Assembly: GCA_009827215.1 (NCBI GenBank)
Contig: WUAJ01000035.1
Location: forward strand, 1-15,525
Reading direction: 5' to 3'
DNA: 15,525 bases
DNA from: Phycisphaeraceae bacterium
GTDB taxonomy: Bacteria > Planctomycetota > Phycisphaerae > Phycisphaerales > UBA1924
Below, in pieces: positions 1 to 7,040 of the stretch (the first letter of the stretch is position 1; every line of letters starts with the position of its first letter). Both the position numbers and the translations under genes were made by a program. The notes under the pieces were generated by a model. That model saw nothing but the letters and a program-made list of their open reading frames with translations, was not told the origin of the DNA and ran no database searches.

Positions 1-6
1 TAACCC

Positions 7-35
7 ATTCTACATTGAGAATGATTCTAAACCAA
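7..35 (-). promoter_or_regulatory. Leftward promoter with embedded Fur-box-like palindrome
   Basis: On the minus strand a TTGGTT hexamer (30-35) and a TAGAAT hexamer (7-12) are separated by 17 bases, which is the ideal spacing for a sigma-70-type promoter. The spacer holds TGAGAATGATTCTAA (16-30), a 15-base interrupted palindrome that matches 12 of 14 defined positions of the 7-1-7 Fur consensus. The promoter would fire leftward out of the window, so the controlled gene is not visible. A repressor bound here would cover the space between -35 and -10. The match is by eye. The -35 agrees with TTGACA only in its first three bases. Confidence 0.4.
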
Positions 36-76
36 CGCGAAATGCTCTGGGGCTCAGAAAAACAGCGTGCGTGTGT

Positions 77-568
77 TTATTTGGAGGTTTCGGAGGGTTG
101 TGGGGTGACAATCTGCATGCGTTTATGATCGATTCCGGCTTCTTGGAATGTGTCTGAACCGACTTCCCATCCGAGTTTTTCGTAGAACGGCATCGCGGAG
201 ATCTGCGCGTGGCAGTACAGTCCAGGCAGCGCGAGCTCGGTGAATGCACGCACTTCCATCGCGATCATGAGGTTGGTCCCGATGCCCTCGCCTTGGCGCT
301 GGGGATCGACGCACATCTGCTGGACTTTGCCTGAGGTTTCGTCGGAATCGGGCTGGGGAGGGAAGAGCGTCGCGGCTCCGACGACCTTGTCGCCGGTCGG
401 ATGGTCGATGACGGCGACGAAATGATCGCACTTTTCTTCGCGTCCCGGCGCCATGTTGTAGTAGTCTTCGATGGTCATCCCCAGTGGCTTGAGGAGCACG
501 GAGGTGCGTAGCGCGACCTCCTGCTCGTAGAGGGGGTGGTCCATCGAGATGCGTTGAATCCTGATCAC
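77..568 (-). CDS. GNAT family N-acetyltransferase
   Basis: A 163-residue protein of the GCN5-related acetyltransferase fold, which moves an acetyl group from acetyl-CoA to an amine. The substrate cannot be told from sequence. The acetyl-CoA pyrophosphate loop is visible as RQGEGIGTNL (91-100), preceded by the beta-4 strand ending MCVDP (85-89). The family's C-terminal AMPFYEKLGW element is at 125-134. Length is typical for a single GNAT domain. The start is GTG at 568, supported by AGGAG (minus strand, 582-578) nine bases upstream; a weaker alternative is ATG at codon 9. It lies 73 bases downstream of ispG on the same strand and may be the last gene of that transcript. It resembles small general acetyltransferases of the ElaA/YjcF type, but this assignment is loose. 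Confidence 0.85.
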   Translation of the reverse strand: MIRIQRISMDHPLYEQEVALRTSVLLKPLGMTIEDYYNMAPGREEKCDHFVAVIDHPTGDKVVGAATLFPPQPDSDETSGKVQQMCVDPQRQGEGIGTNLMIAMEVRAFTELALPGLYCHAQISAMPFYEKLGWEVGSDTFQEAGIDHKRMQIVTPQPSETSK

Positions 569-641
569 GGCGAGAAACTCCTGAACGAGTCAGAATGTAG
601 CACATTTTGTGCTGACTTTCACAGCGACGGATCGGGAATCG

Positions 642-1952
642 TCAGGATTTGTTGATGGTGAGCTCGGTGTGTCCCATGCGCTGGGAGGCCATTTTTTCCC
701 ATCCCGAGCCGAGCTCTCCCTCGGGGTCTGGGGGGACGATGTCGACTTTCTTCTCGCCGAGCTTTGCTTCACCTGAGAGGACCTTGGATTGGAAGTCTTT
801 GCACTCAGCGAGCAAGCGGTCGAGGATGTCGGATTCGGGGATCGTCGCGACTTTCTCTCCCTGCACATAGATGATGCCTTTGCGGTCTCCGGCGAAGACG
901 GCGATGTCCGCGCCTTCTGCTTCTCCTGGGCCGTTGACGACACAGCCCATCACTGCGACCTTCATGGGGACGGTGATGTCCTCGTTGAGTTTGTCGTTGA
1001 CCTCTTGCACGAGGGTGAAGAGATCGACCTGGATGCGTCCACAGGTGGGGCACGCGATAAGTTCGGCACCCTTGCGTTCGCGTTTGCCGAGGGTGTAGAG
1101 GAGTTCGAGCCCGTCTTCGACCTCGTAGATCGGGTCGTTGGCGTAGGAGATGCGGATGGTGTCTCCGATGCCGTTGGCGAGGAGGGTTCCAAGCGCGACG
1201 ACTGAGCGGATGCATCCGGTTTCCTTGGGTCCCGCGTGGGTGACGCCCAAATGGAGCGGGTGGGGGAAGCGTTTGGAGATTTCGGTGTACGCGTCGATGA
1301 CGAGTGTTGCGTCCATGGATTTGGCGCTGATCGCGATGTCGTAGAAGTCGCGTTCGTAGAAGATGTCGAGGTATTCTTCGAGTTTGGCGATCATGATCGC
1401 AAGCATGTAGCCGTGCTTGTTTTCGGAGAAGATCGCGCCGAGTTCCTTGGCGCGGGACTGCTTGTCCTTGCGCTCGATGATTGACCCTTCGTTGACTCCG
1501 ACTCGGATCGGGATGTTCTTTTCCTTGCACGCGTCGATCACTTCTTCGACTTGTTTGCGATCGGTGATGTTGCCGGGGTTCAAACGGATCTTGTGGACAC
1601 CCGCTTCGATGGATTCGAGGGCGCGTTTGAAGTGGAAGTGGACATCGGCGACGATGGGGACGGTGGTCTGCGCGAGGATCTCTGGGAGCGCTTCGGTGTC
1701 CTTCTTTTCTGGGACGGCGACGCGGACGATGTCCGCTCCCGCGGCGGTGAGCTTGTGGATCTCGGCGACGCACTTGTCGATGTCGTGCGTGTATCCGGCG
1801 GTCATCGTCTGGACGGAGACTGGCGCGGGGATGGTCGCTTGTGTGAGCCCTTTGGAGAGGGGGTGATCGAGGGGGAGGCCGCCTCCGATCTGGATGCGTC
1901 CGGTTCGGTCATCTCCGAGGAAGATTGGGCGTGTTGGGGAGGGGGGCTGCAT
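642..1952 (-). CDS. ispG: 4-hydroxy-3-methylbut-2-en-1-yl diphosphate synthase (IspG/GcpE)
   Basis: IspG converts 2-C-methyl-D-erythritol 2,4-cyclodiphosphate to HMBPP, the penultimate step of the MEP isoprenoid pathway, using a [4Fe-4S] cluster in the cytosol. The N-terminal TIM barrel carries VQTMT (47-51), VADVHFHF (101-108), KIRLNPGNI (121-129) and RVGVNEGS (150-157). The cluster domain has ACPTCGR (Cys301, Cys304) and MGCVVNGPGEA (Cys337), with Glu344 as the expected fourth ligand, so all key residues are present. At 436 residues it is longer than the roughly 370 of the E. coli enzyme, with extra sequence at both ends and a charged C-terminal tail of about 40 residues. The barrel and cluster domain adjoin without the large insert of plant-type enzymes. 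The start codon is 9 bases after the stop of the upstream zinc-ribbon gene. No clear Shine-Dalgarno site precedes it, suggesting translational coupling. Confidence 0.97.
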   Translation of the reverse strand: MQPPSPTRPIFLGDDRTGRIQIGGGLPLDHPLSKGLTQATIPAPVSVQTMTAGYTHDIDKCVAEIHKLTAAGADIVRVAVPEKKDTEALPEILAQTTVPIVADVHFHFKRALESIEAGVHKIRLNPGNITDRKQVEEVIDACKEKNIPIRVGVNEGSIIERKDKQSRAKELGAIFSENKHGYMLAIMIAKLEEYLDIFYERDFYDIAISAKSMDATLVIDAYTEISKRFPHPLHLGVTHAGPKETGCIRSVVALGTLLANGIGDTIRISYANDPIYEVEDGLELLYTLGKRERKGAELIACPTCGRIQVDLFTLVQEVNDKLNEDITVPMKVAVMGCVVNGPGEAEGADIAVFAGDRKGIIYVQGEKVATIPESDILDRLLAECKDFQSKVLSGEAKLGEKKVDIVPPDPEGELGSGWEKMASQRMGHTELTINKS

Positions 1953-1961
1953 GGCGGGATT

Positions 1962-2756
1962 CTAGGGCTGGTCGGACGATTCGGCGGCGAGAAGTTGTTG
2001 AGTATCGGATGAGAAAAGAGGACGCATCGTATGGTTGATGTAACGCAGCTTTCGGGATGCTCTCGCGATAAAGATTTCAGAGAGTGAAAGACTGGCAGGA
2101 ATGCTGCCGAAGAAAATTGCGATGTATATCAAACCAAAAATTCTGCTGAGAGTTGTTCCTTGGTATACCCATCCTGCTTCCACGGCAAAGGAATCAAAAA
2201 GAGCTAACCAAATAACTAGAGCATGGCTCGCAGGGATCAGGATCAAGTATGAAGATGCGTGTCCGATGATCGACCATGCCATGGGCGTATCGATCTTGTT
2301 GTTCATCTTCCTGACTGAGCGATGCAGTCGCATGAAACAGATCCGGAAGTAGATCGCGGCCAATCCCCAAAAAAGTAGACCAACAAGCCCAACAACCAGC
2401 ATGGTGAAAAGGGTTCCCCCGATACCTACAGGAAATGCCATTGGAAGAAGTGCCAGAACAGCGAGAACCACTGCGAGAAATGGTGTGTGGGATGTCATGC
2501 TCTTTCCATTGGCTTCATCAAACTTCATGATGCTGATAACTTTGCTCGGCTTCCAGATGGTCAGGATCCAGGTCTTCACAAGAGCAATCATCGATTGTGG
2601 ACGCCGTTGCCAAGGTGTGCCCTCACGATCGGTGGTAAGACTGTTCTTGACTGGATATCCGCATTCTGGACAGTTCGCATCGGCGTACAGGTTCTCGATG
2701 ATGTATCCGCATTGAGTGCAGAGGAGGGTGAACTTGTCGGGGCCGTGATCAGTCAT
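1962..2756 (-). CDS. Zinc-ribbon multi-pass membrane protein (paralogue B)
   Basis: A 264-residue protein of unknown function. An N-terminal zinc ribbon is formed by CTQC (Cys13, Cys16) and CPEC (Cys29, Cys32). A basic linker follows, then about four hydrophobic segments near residues 92-110, 114-135, 165-187 and 202-226. The layout resembles bacterial proteins that join a zinc ribbon to a Yip1-like membrane domain, but I cannot confirm that family. It is clearly paralogous to the gene directly upstream: both share a TLLCxxCGYIIExL ribbon start, CPECGxPxxxSL, an AWxIxGHxS motif (here 160-168) and a related C-terminal end. It overlaps the upstream gene by 8 bases and ends 9 bases before ispG, so the three are probably co-transcribed. 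Base composition is visibly more AT-rich than in the neighbouring genes. Confidence 0.8.
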   Translation of the reverse strand: MTDHGPDKFTLLCTQCGYIIENLYADANCPECGYPVKNSLTTDREGTPWQRRPQSMIALVKTWILTIWKPSKVISIMKFDEANGKSMTSHTPFLAVVLAVLALLPMAFPVGIGGTLFTMLVVGLVGLLFWGLAAIYFRICFMRLHRSVRKMNNKIDTPMAWSIIGHASSYLILIPASHALVIWLALFDSFAVEAGWVYQGTTLSRIFGLIYIAIFFGSIPASLSLSEIFIARASRKLRYINHTMRPLFSSDTQQLLAAESSDQP

Positions 2757-3519
2757 TGTGGTCCTCTGAAACTACTGGCCGCAGTCGATTGGCGTATTTG
2801 CAGCGCCGGAGTCCGAGGTAGGCGAAGGTTTCGAAGAAGAGGAAGCCTGCAAGTGCGCCTGGATACATGACGAGGTTCCCTAATTGGCGAACTTGTCCTG
2901 CAAATGAGTAGTTGTCTTTGGATTCAAAATGAAATTCAACAGCCCAGGTCATAGTTCCAAATGCGATTGAAAGACCAACTACAAACCATCCTACCGAGCC
3001 ATGTCCAACAATTGCCCAAGCTGTTCCACTTGTAATTCTGAATCCCCTCGATTTGCCAATAATTTGCAAGCCCTTAGCTTCAATGGCTGTCAGTAGAGTA
3101 AATGCTGCTGCCAGTAAACCTGCGGGTGGAATACTAAAAAAGAAAAACATTCCCGTTAGTTCAATATCCCAAGTCAAGATTAAACACAGCATTGATGAGA
3201 AAAACAAAGAGGTTATTGTTGCTAGACCAATGATTTCCCATGCCAACCAAGAAGGATCTTCTTCTGTGATTTGAAGTGTATCGATTGTTTTGAAAGGGTG
3301 CATTAAAGTGGGCAACAAACTGAGAGCCAAATTTCTAAAGCCACGATTTTGTTGACACTTTGATCCTGATCTTCGCTCGGGGAGTGACTCGCTGATGGGT
3401 TTGCCGCATTCTGGGCAGGGGAGGGTGTGGTCGAGGTCTTCGATGATGTAGCCGCAGCGTTCGCAGAGGAGGGTGTATTCGTCCTTCCATTCGGTCTTTC
3501 TGCGTGGGGGTTTGGGCAT
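2749..3519 (-). CDS. Zinc-ribbon multi-pass membrane protein (paralogue A)
   Basis: A 256-residue protein of unknown function and the first gene of the leftward cluster. A short basic N-terminus leads into a zinc ribbon, CERC (Cys19, Cys22) and CPEC (Cys35, Cys38). The rest is hydrophobic, with likely membrane segments near 95-116, 122-145, 172-192 and 215-235. A second short motif, TAWAIVGHGS (166-175), matches the same place in the downstream paralogue. The ribbon would face the cytosol if the basic N-terminus stays inside. The start at 3519 has no recognisable Shine-Dalgarno site. The DNA coding for the ribbon (about 3360-3519) has the GC-rich character of the surroundings, while the membrane-domain part (about 2880-3355) is AT-rich. 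The function may be regulatory or in membrane organisation; nothing in the sequence decides it. Confidence 0.8.
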   Translation of the reverse strand: MPKPPRRKTEWKDEYTLLCERCGYIIEDLDHTLPCPECGKPISESLPERRSGSKCQQNRGFRNLALSLLPTLMHPFKTIDTLQITEEDPSWLAWEIIGLATITSLFFSSMLCLILTWDIELTGMFFFFSIPPAGLLAAAFTLLTAIEAKGLQIIGKSRGFRITSGTAWAIVGHGSVGWFVVGLSIAFGTMTWAVEFHFESKDNYSFAGQVRQLGNLVMYPGALAGFLFFETFAYLGLRRCKYANRLRPVVSEDHND

Positions 3520-3589
3520 CGGTCAATGGTACGGCTGATCGGCTGTGGAGTTCGGTGGGTGGTCCCAAGAGTGGGCAAGTTTGGGGGGG

Positions 3590-3596
3590 TAGACTT
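3590..3596 (+). promoter_or_regulatory. Candidate -10 element (TAGACTT), possibly leaderless
   Basis: TAGACT (3590-3595) ends six bases before the ATG at 3602. A -10 at this distance would start transcription at or next to the A of the ATG, giving a leaderless mRNA, which fits the lack of a normally spaced Shine-Dalgarno site. No convincing -35 is seen. The same heptamer TAGACTT lies upstream of the M48 gene (minus strand, 6177-6171) and of typA (11288-11294). Confidence 0.3.
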
Positions 3597-3601
3597 GTCG
3601 C

Positions 3602-5167
3602 ATGAGAACGACTCAGATTGTGATCGCGGTGTTGCTGTTGTTGGTGCTTGGGGTTCCGTTTGCGATGAGCGGCGCGAAGCGTTCGGATATGCACGCGGAT
3701 GGCGCTCGGAAGCTGATTGTGGTGACGCCGCATGTGCCTCAGATTCGGGATGAGTTTGCTCGTGCGTTCAGTGAGTGGCATCAGCGTGAGTACGGCGAGG
3801 CGGTGGTGATCGACTATCGCACTCCCGGCGGAACCTCCGAGATCCGCAAGCAGCTCTCGGCGATGTTTACCGATGCGGTCAAGCGTCAGTACGAGGCGAA
3901 CAAGGACAACTGGAAACTGGATGATTTGCTGGTACTCGAGCCCGGTGCGATCGCGTTTGATGTGATGTTTGGTGGTGGGTCGTACGACCACTCGGCGCTC
4001 AAGCGTGGATCGACGGTATCGGTCAAGCAGAACGAATCGACGACGCTGGAGTTGAAAGTCGCGCAGTCGGCGCCGATGGACTTCACACAAGCAGAGCTTG
4101 ATGAACTCTTCGGCGAGAATGTGATCGGGCCGCAGCAGTTGTATGACCCAGAACAGTACTGGATCGGGACGGCGTTATCGTCGTTTGGGATTGTGTACAA
4201 CAGGGATGTGTACGAGGATCGTCTCGGGCTTCCGATCCCGAAGCACTTTCGGGATCTGGCGCAGCATGAACTCAGCGGCTGGATCGCGCTTGCGGATCCT
4301 CGTCAATCCGGTTCCATTACGACAACCTTCGATTCGATCCTTGGGAATGAGGGCTGGGAAGACGGCTGGCGTATTTTGAGAGGCATGTGCGGCAACACGC
4401 GTTACTTCACGAACTCATCAACCAAGCCTCCGATCGATGTTTCGAGCGGCGAAGCCGCGGTGGGGCTTGCGATCGATTTCTATGGACGCGGTCAGGCGCA
4501 GGTCATCAAGGACTCAGGGGGTGGAGATCGTGTCGGGTACGAAGATCCACAAGGTGCTGTGTATGTTGATGCGGATCCGATCTCGATCATCAACGGCGGA
4601 CCCGATCCGGAACTTGCGAAGCGGTTCGTACGATTCTGTCTGACGGAAGAAGCGCAGGCGCTGTGGCAGTTTGCCAAGGACAATCCGGACAATCCGTTGG
4701 GTGCCAATGGCGAGCCAATGGGTCCTGAGTGGAGCGAGCTGCGTCGGATGCCTGTTCGCCGCGTGATGTATGAGCAGTATTTCGATTACTTCATGGATCA
4801 GGTCAATCCATTCGAGATCGTCTCGGATGTTGAGAATCCGGGATGGCGCACAGGGGTTCAGGTCATGATGGGATGCTTCGGGATCGATATCGCGGAGGAC
4901 TGCCGAGCGGCGTACGACGCGCTGGGAGAGGCGAAGGCATCGGGCGAGTTCAGCGATGACGAGATCGTGGAGCTGGATCAGTTGTTCTTCGCGTTCCCTG
5001 AGACGGAGATTGATGGGGAGATGGTGCCATTCACCGAAGCGACCTATCGCACTGTGCGGAACGCGTGGCGTGAGCCAGGCCGTCAGCAGCGTCTGGAGAT
5101 CGAGTACACACGCTTCTATCGCGAGAACTACCACGAGATCGTCAAGCGAGTTGAAGAACGGCTTTAG
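3602..5167 (+). CDS. Extracellular solute-binding protein, iron/FbpA-type
   Basis: A 521-residue exported binding protein of the ABC-transporter type, closest in feel to ferric-iron binding proteins (FbpA/AfuA, COG1840). An N-terminal hydrophobic segment (about 5-23) acts as signal peptide or anchor, which supports the start at 3602. Family-like features are LIVVTPH (38-44) opening the first lobe, FGIVYNRDVY (195-204), ALADPRQSGS (229-238) and the hinge-side GEAAVGLAIDFYG (283-295), where a tyrosine could be a metal ligand. The family is usually about 330-350 residues. The extra 120 or so at the C-terminus (from about 395) is acidic and predicted soluble, with no identity I can assign. No permease or ATPase gene adjoins, so it is an orphan here. 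Its stop codon interlocks with that of the convergent M48 gene. The ligand is inferred, not shown. Confidence 0.75.
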   Translation: MRTTQIVIAVLLLLVLGVPFAMSGAKRSDMHADGARKLIVVTPHVPQIRDEFARAFSEWHQREYGEAVVIDYRTPGGTSEIRKQLSAMFTDAVKRQYEANKDNWKLDDLLVLEPGAIAFDVMFGGGSYDHSALKRGSTVSVKQNESTTLELKVAQSAPMDFTQAELDELFGENVIGPQQLYDPEQYWIGTALSSFGIVYNRDVYEDRLGLPIPKHFRDLAQHELSGWIALADPRQSGSITTTFDSILGNEGWEDGWRILRGMCGNTRYFTNSSTKPPIDVSSGEAAVGLAIDFYGRGQAQVIKDSGGGDRVGYEDPQGAVYVDADPISIINGGPDPELAKRFVRFCLTEEAQALWQFAKDNPDNPLGANGEPMGPEWSELRRMPVRRVMYEQYFDYFMDQVNPFEIVSDVENPGWRTGVQVMMGCFGIDIAEDCRAAYDALGEAKASGEFSDDEIVELDQLFFAFPETEIDGEMVPFTEATYRTVRNAWREPGRQQRLEIEYTRFYRENYHEIVKRVEERL

Positions 5168-6132
5168 TTGACCGCTTCCCGGCAGTGCTGGCAGTAGAGC
5201 ATCGCGTTGAGGTACGCGTTGGCTTGTGCTTGTTCCTGTGGAGTTGGAGCAGGTGCAGGTGGGAGGTTGTCGAGTCGATCGAGCATTCGTGTGCGATACT
5301 CTTCGCGTCTTTCGACGAAGCTGGGGTTGCCTTGCGTTGTTGCGTATTCACCGGCGAGCAAGTCCTGGATCCGATCGATGCGTGATTCGGGGAGTGGGTG
5401 GGTAGAGAGCCATTCAGGCGGACGATCAGTACCGCGTGATGCATCGGCAAGGATCTGCATGACTTCGAGTTGTCCGCGTGGGTTGTATCCGGCGCGCGCC
5501 ATGTATCGCATGCCGAGCATGTCGGCTTCGAGTTCTTCGGAGCGTCCGAACTTCAGCAGGAACAGGTTTGATCCCACAGCGACGGCTGGGAGTCCGAGCT
5601 GGCCGTATTTACGGACATCAGAATCGGGATCGGAAACACCAACCGCGACGGCGGCGGCGCCGATCGCGAAGTTGAGTCCGAGCTGCGCGGACATTTGTTG
5701 ATTGGAGTGACGCGCGGTGACATGTCCAATCTCGTGTCCGAGCACTCCCGCGAGCTCCGCTTCAGATTCGAGCTTGTCCGCGAGTCCGCGCGAGATGAAG
5801 ACCTTGCCTCCTGGGAGCGCGAACGCGTTGATGACTGGGGAGTTGAGGACAGTGAACTCCCAGTCGAGATCGGGGACACCCTCTTCGACACCTGTGACGA
5901 GTTTGGCGCCGACTTCCCATGCGTAGTCACCCACAGCAGCGTCTGGGACAGCACCTCCGAACGCTTCGGTCATCTGCGGCGCTGCGGCGAGTCCGAGGGC
6001 TTTTTCCTTCTCCCATGACATGAGCGTGAAGGAGCGCTTTCCAGTCGCGGGATTGACGGAGCATCCTGTGAGGGGGACAGCGATCAGCGCGAGGAGTGTG
6101 CACGAGATCAAAGCTTTGAATATACGGTTCAT
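5164..6132 (-). CDS. M48 family metalloprotease, lipoprotein (LoiP/BepA-like)
   Basis: A 322-residue zinc protease expected at the periplasmic face of a membrane, where relatives degrade or mature misfolded envelope proteins. The start at 6132 is preferred over the ATG six codons upstream because GGAG (minus strand, 6143-6140) lies seven bases before it and the signal peptide then begins normally (MNRIFKAL). The lipobox is LTGC with Cys24. The zinc site is HEIGH (133-137) with the third ligand at Glu202 in the ELEAD motif (200-204). The THPLPESRI element (244-252), common in this family, is present. The C-terminus has a proline-rich stretch and ends with a CxxC pair (YCQHC, 313-317), which is unusual. 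It is divergent from ubiE with a 58-base gap and convergent with the solute-binding protein gene. Confidence 0.92.
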   Translation of the reverse strand: MNRIFKALISCTLLALIAVPLTGCSVNPATGKRSFTLMSWEKEKALGLAAAPQMTEAFGGAVPDAAVGDYAWEVGAKLVTGVEEGVPDLDWEFTVLNSPVINAFALPGGKVFISRGLADKLESEAELAGVLGHEIGHVTARHSNQQMSAQLGLNFAIGAAAVAVGVSDPDSDVRKYGQLGLPAVAVGSNLFLLKFGRSEELEADMLGMRYMARAGYNPRGQLEVMQILADASRGTDRPPEWLSTHPLPESRIDRIQDLLAGEYATTQGNPSFVERREEYRTRMLDRLDNLPPAPAPTPQEQAQANAYLNAMLYCQHCREAVN

Positions 6133-6170
6133 TTGGAATCTCCATGGCATCTGCGAGTGGGTGTCTGTCG

Positions 6171-6177
6171 AAGTCTA
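6171..6177 (-). promoter_or_regulatory. Candidate -10 element for the M48 gene (TAGACTT)
   Basis: On the minus strand TAGACTT begins at 6177 and lies about 40 bases upstream of the M48 start at 6132, a normal promoter distance. It sits in the 58-base gap shared with ubiE, partly overlapping the TACACT candidate for the opposite strand, so the two promoters would be back to back. No clear -35 is visible. Confidence 0.25.
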
Positions 6178-6190
6178 CACTCATTGTGTC

Positions 6191-6982
6191 ATGACGGAAG
6201 TGCAAACACAACCCGATGAAGCCGTGATTCGTGCGTGGGAGGACGCTGAACTGTCCGATCTGCACGAGAACGAGCAAAAAAGCGTCAAAGTGCGTGCGAT
6301 GTTCAACGCGATCGCTCGCTCGTATGACCTGAATAATCGCGTCCATTCCATGTGGCGCGATGAAGCGTGGCGCAAGCATGCCGTGAAACGCGCGGGAGTC
6401 AATGCTGGAGATCGCGTGCTCGATGTCGCGTGCGGGACTGGGGATCTGACGCAGGCGTTCGCGAAGCACTCTCGAGCACGCGAGGTCGTCGGAGTGGACT
6501 TCACGGAGGGAATGCTCGAAATCGCGGGGCATAAGAGGGATCGATTGCATCGAGAACTCGGGACTCGATTGTCCTACGAGCAAGGCGACGCGATGGACCT
6601 GCGATTCGACGACCAGTCGTTTGATGTGGTGTCTATTGCGTTCGGGATCCGCAATGTGCAGGAGCCGAGCAAAGCGATCGGGGAGTTTTACCGAGTGCTC
6701 AAGCCCGGCGGGAGACTGGTGATCTTGGAGTTTGATCAGCCGAGCAATCCGTTGGTGCGGTGGTTCAATGGGGTCTACTGCGGGACGATTATGCCTCGCA
6801 CAGCGACTTGGATCGCTCGGGATACCTCTGGCGCGTACAAGTATCTGCCTCGATCAGTGACGAGTTTTATGACTCGTTCGGAGATGATGGACGCGATGGG
6901 GGACGCCGGGTTTGAGAATTTGGCGGTCCGCGGGCTGACGATGGGAATATGTGCGTGTTATTCGGGCGTCAAGCCGGCATAA
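6191..6982 (+). CDS. ubiE: Demethylmenaquinone / ubiquinone C-methyltransferase (UbiE/MenG)
   Basis: A 263-residue SAM-dependent methyltransferase that carries out the C-methylation in quinone synthesis; in a planctomycete-like host the product would be menaquinone. SAM motif I is VLDVACGTGDLT (76-87). VGVDFTEGML (100-109) contains the acidic ribose-binding residue. Family signatures are FGIRNV (151-156), RVLKPGGRLVILEF (168-181) and YKYLPRSV (216-223). The start at 6191 is chosen because upstream in-frame codons run into the divergent M48 gene. No Shine-Dalgarno site is visible, and a TACACT hexamer (6176-6181) lies nine bases before the ATG, so the leader may be very short. The N-terminal 35 residues are acidic and longer than in E. 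coli UbiE. No other quinone gene is nearby. Confidence 0.93.
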   Translation: MTEVQTQPDEAVIRAWEDAELSDLHENEQKSVKVRAMFNAIARSYDLNNRVHSMWRDEAWRKHAVKRAGVNAGDRVLDVACGTGDLTQAFAKHSRAREVVGVDFTEGMLEIAGHKRDRLHRELGTRLSYEQGDAMDLRFDDQSFDVVSIAFGIRNVQEPSKAIGEFYRVLKPGGRLVILEFDQPSNPLVRWFNGVYCGTIMPRTATWIARDTSGAYKYLPRSVTSFMTRSEMMDAMGDAGFENLAVRGLTMGICACYSGVKPA

Positions 6983-7040
6983 TCGGATCCGCGTTTTCCC
7001 CTAGTTTCTATTGATTGTTGAAGCAGATTTGCACATTCTC

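Noticed and set aside
40..60. Short hairpin TCTG-GGGCT-CAGA after the GNAT gene as its terminator
   Set aside because: The stem is only 4 bp, and the A-tract lies on the wrong side for leftward transcription.
589..616. Inverted repeat GTCAG...GCAC/GTGCTGAC between ispG and the GNAT gene as a terminator
   Set aside because: The left arm is interrupted by several bases and no T-tract follows on the minus strand, so termination is not supported.
805..1773. 322-codon open frame in another frame of ispG
   Set aside because: The product is dominated by Arg, His and Pro, a frame-shift shadow of a GC-rich gene. ispG covers the same bases with all family motifs.
4514..5134. 206-codon open frame antisense to the solute-binding protein gene
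   Set aside because: It lies fully inside a well-supported gene, with no ribosome binding site or domain.
6020..6190. 57-codon upstream extension of the ubiE frame
   Set aside because: It overlaps the signal-peptide coding end of the divergent M48 gene and adds sequence not found in the family; the start at 6191 is better.
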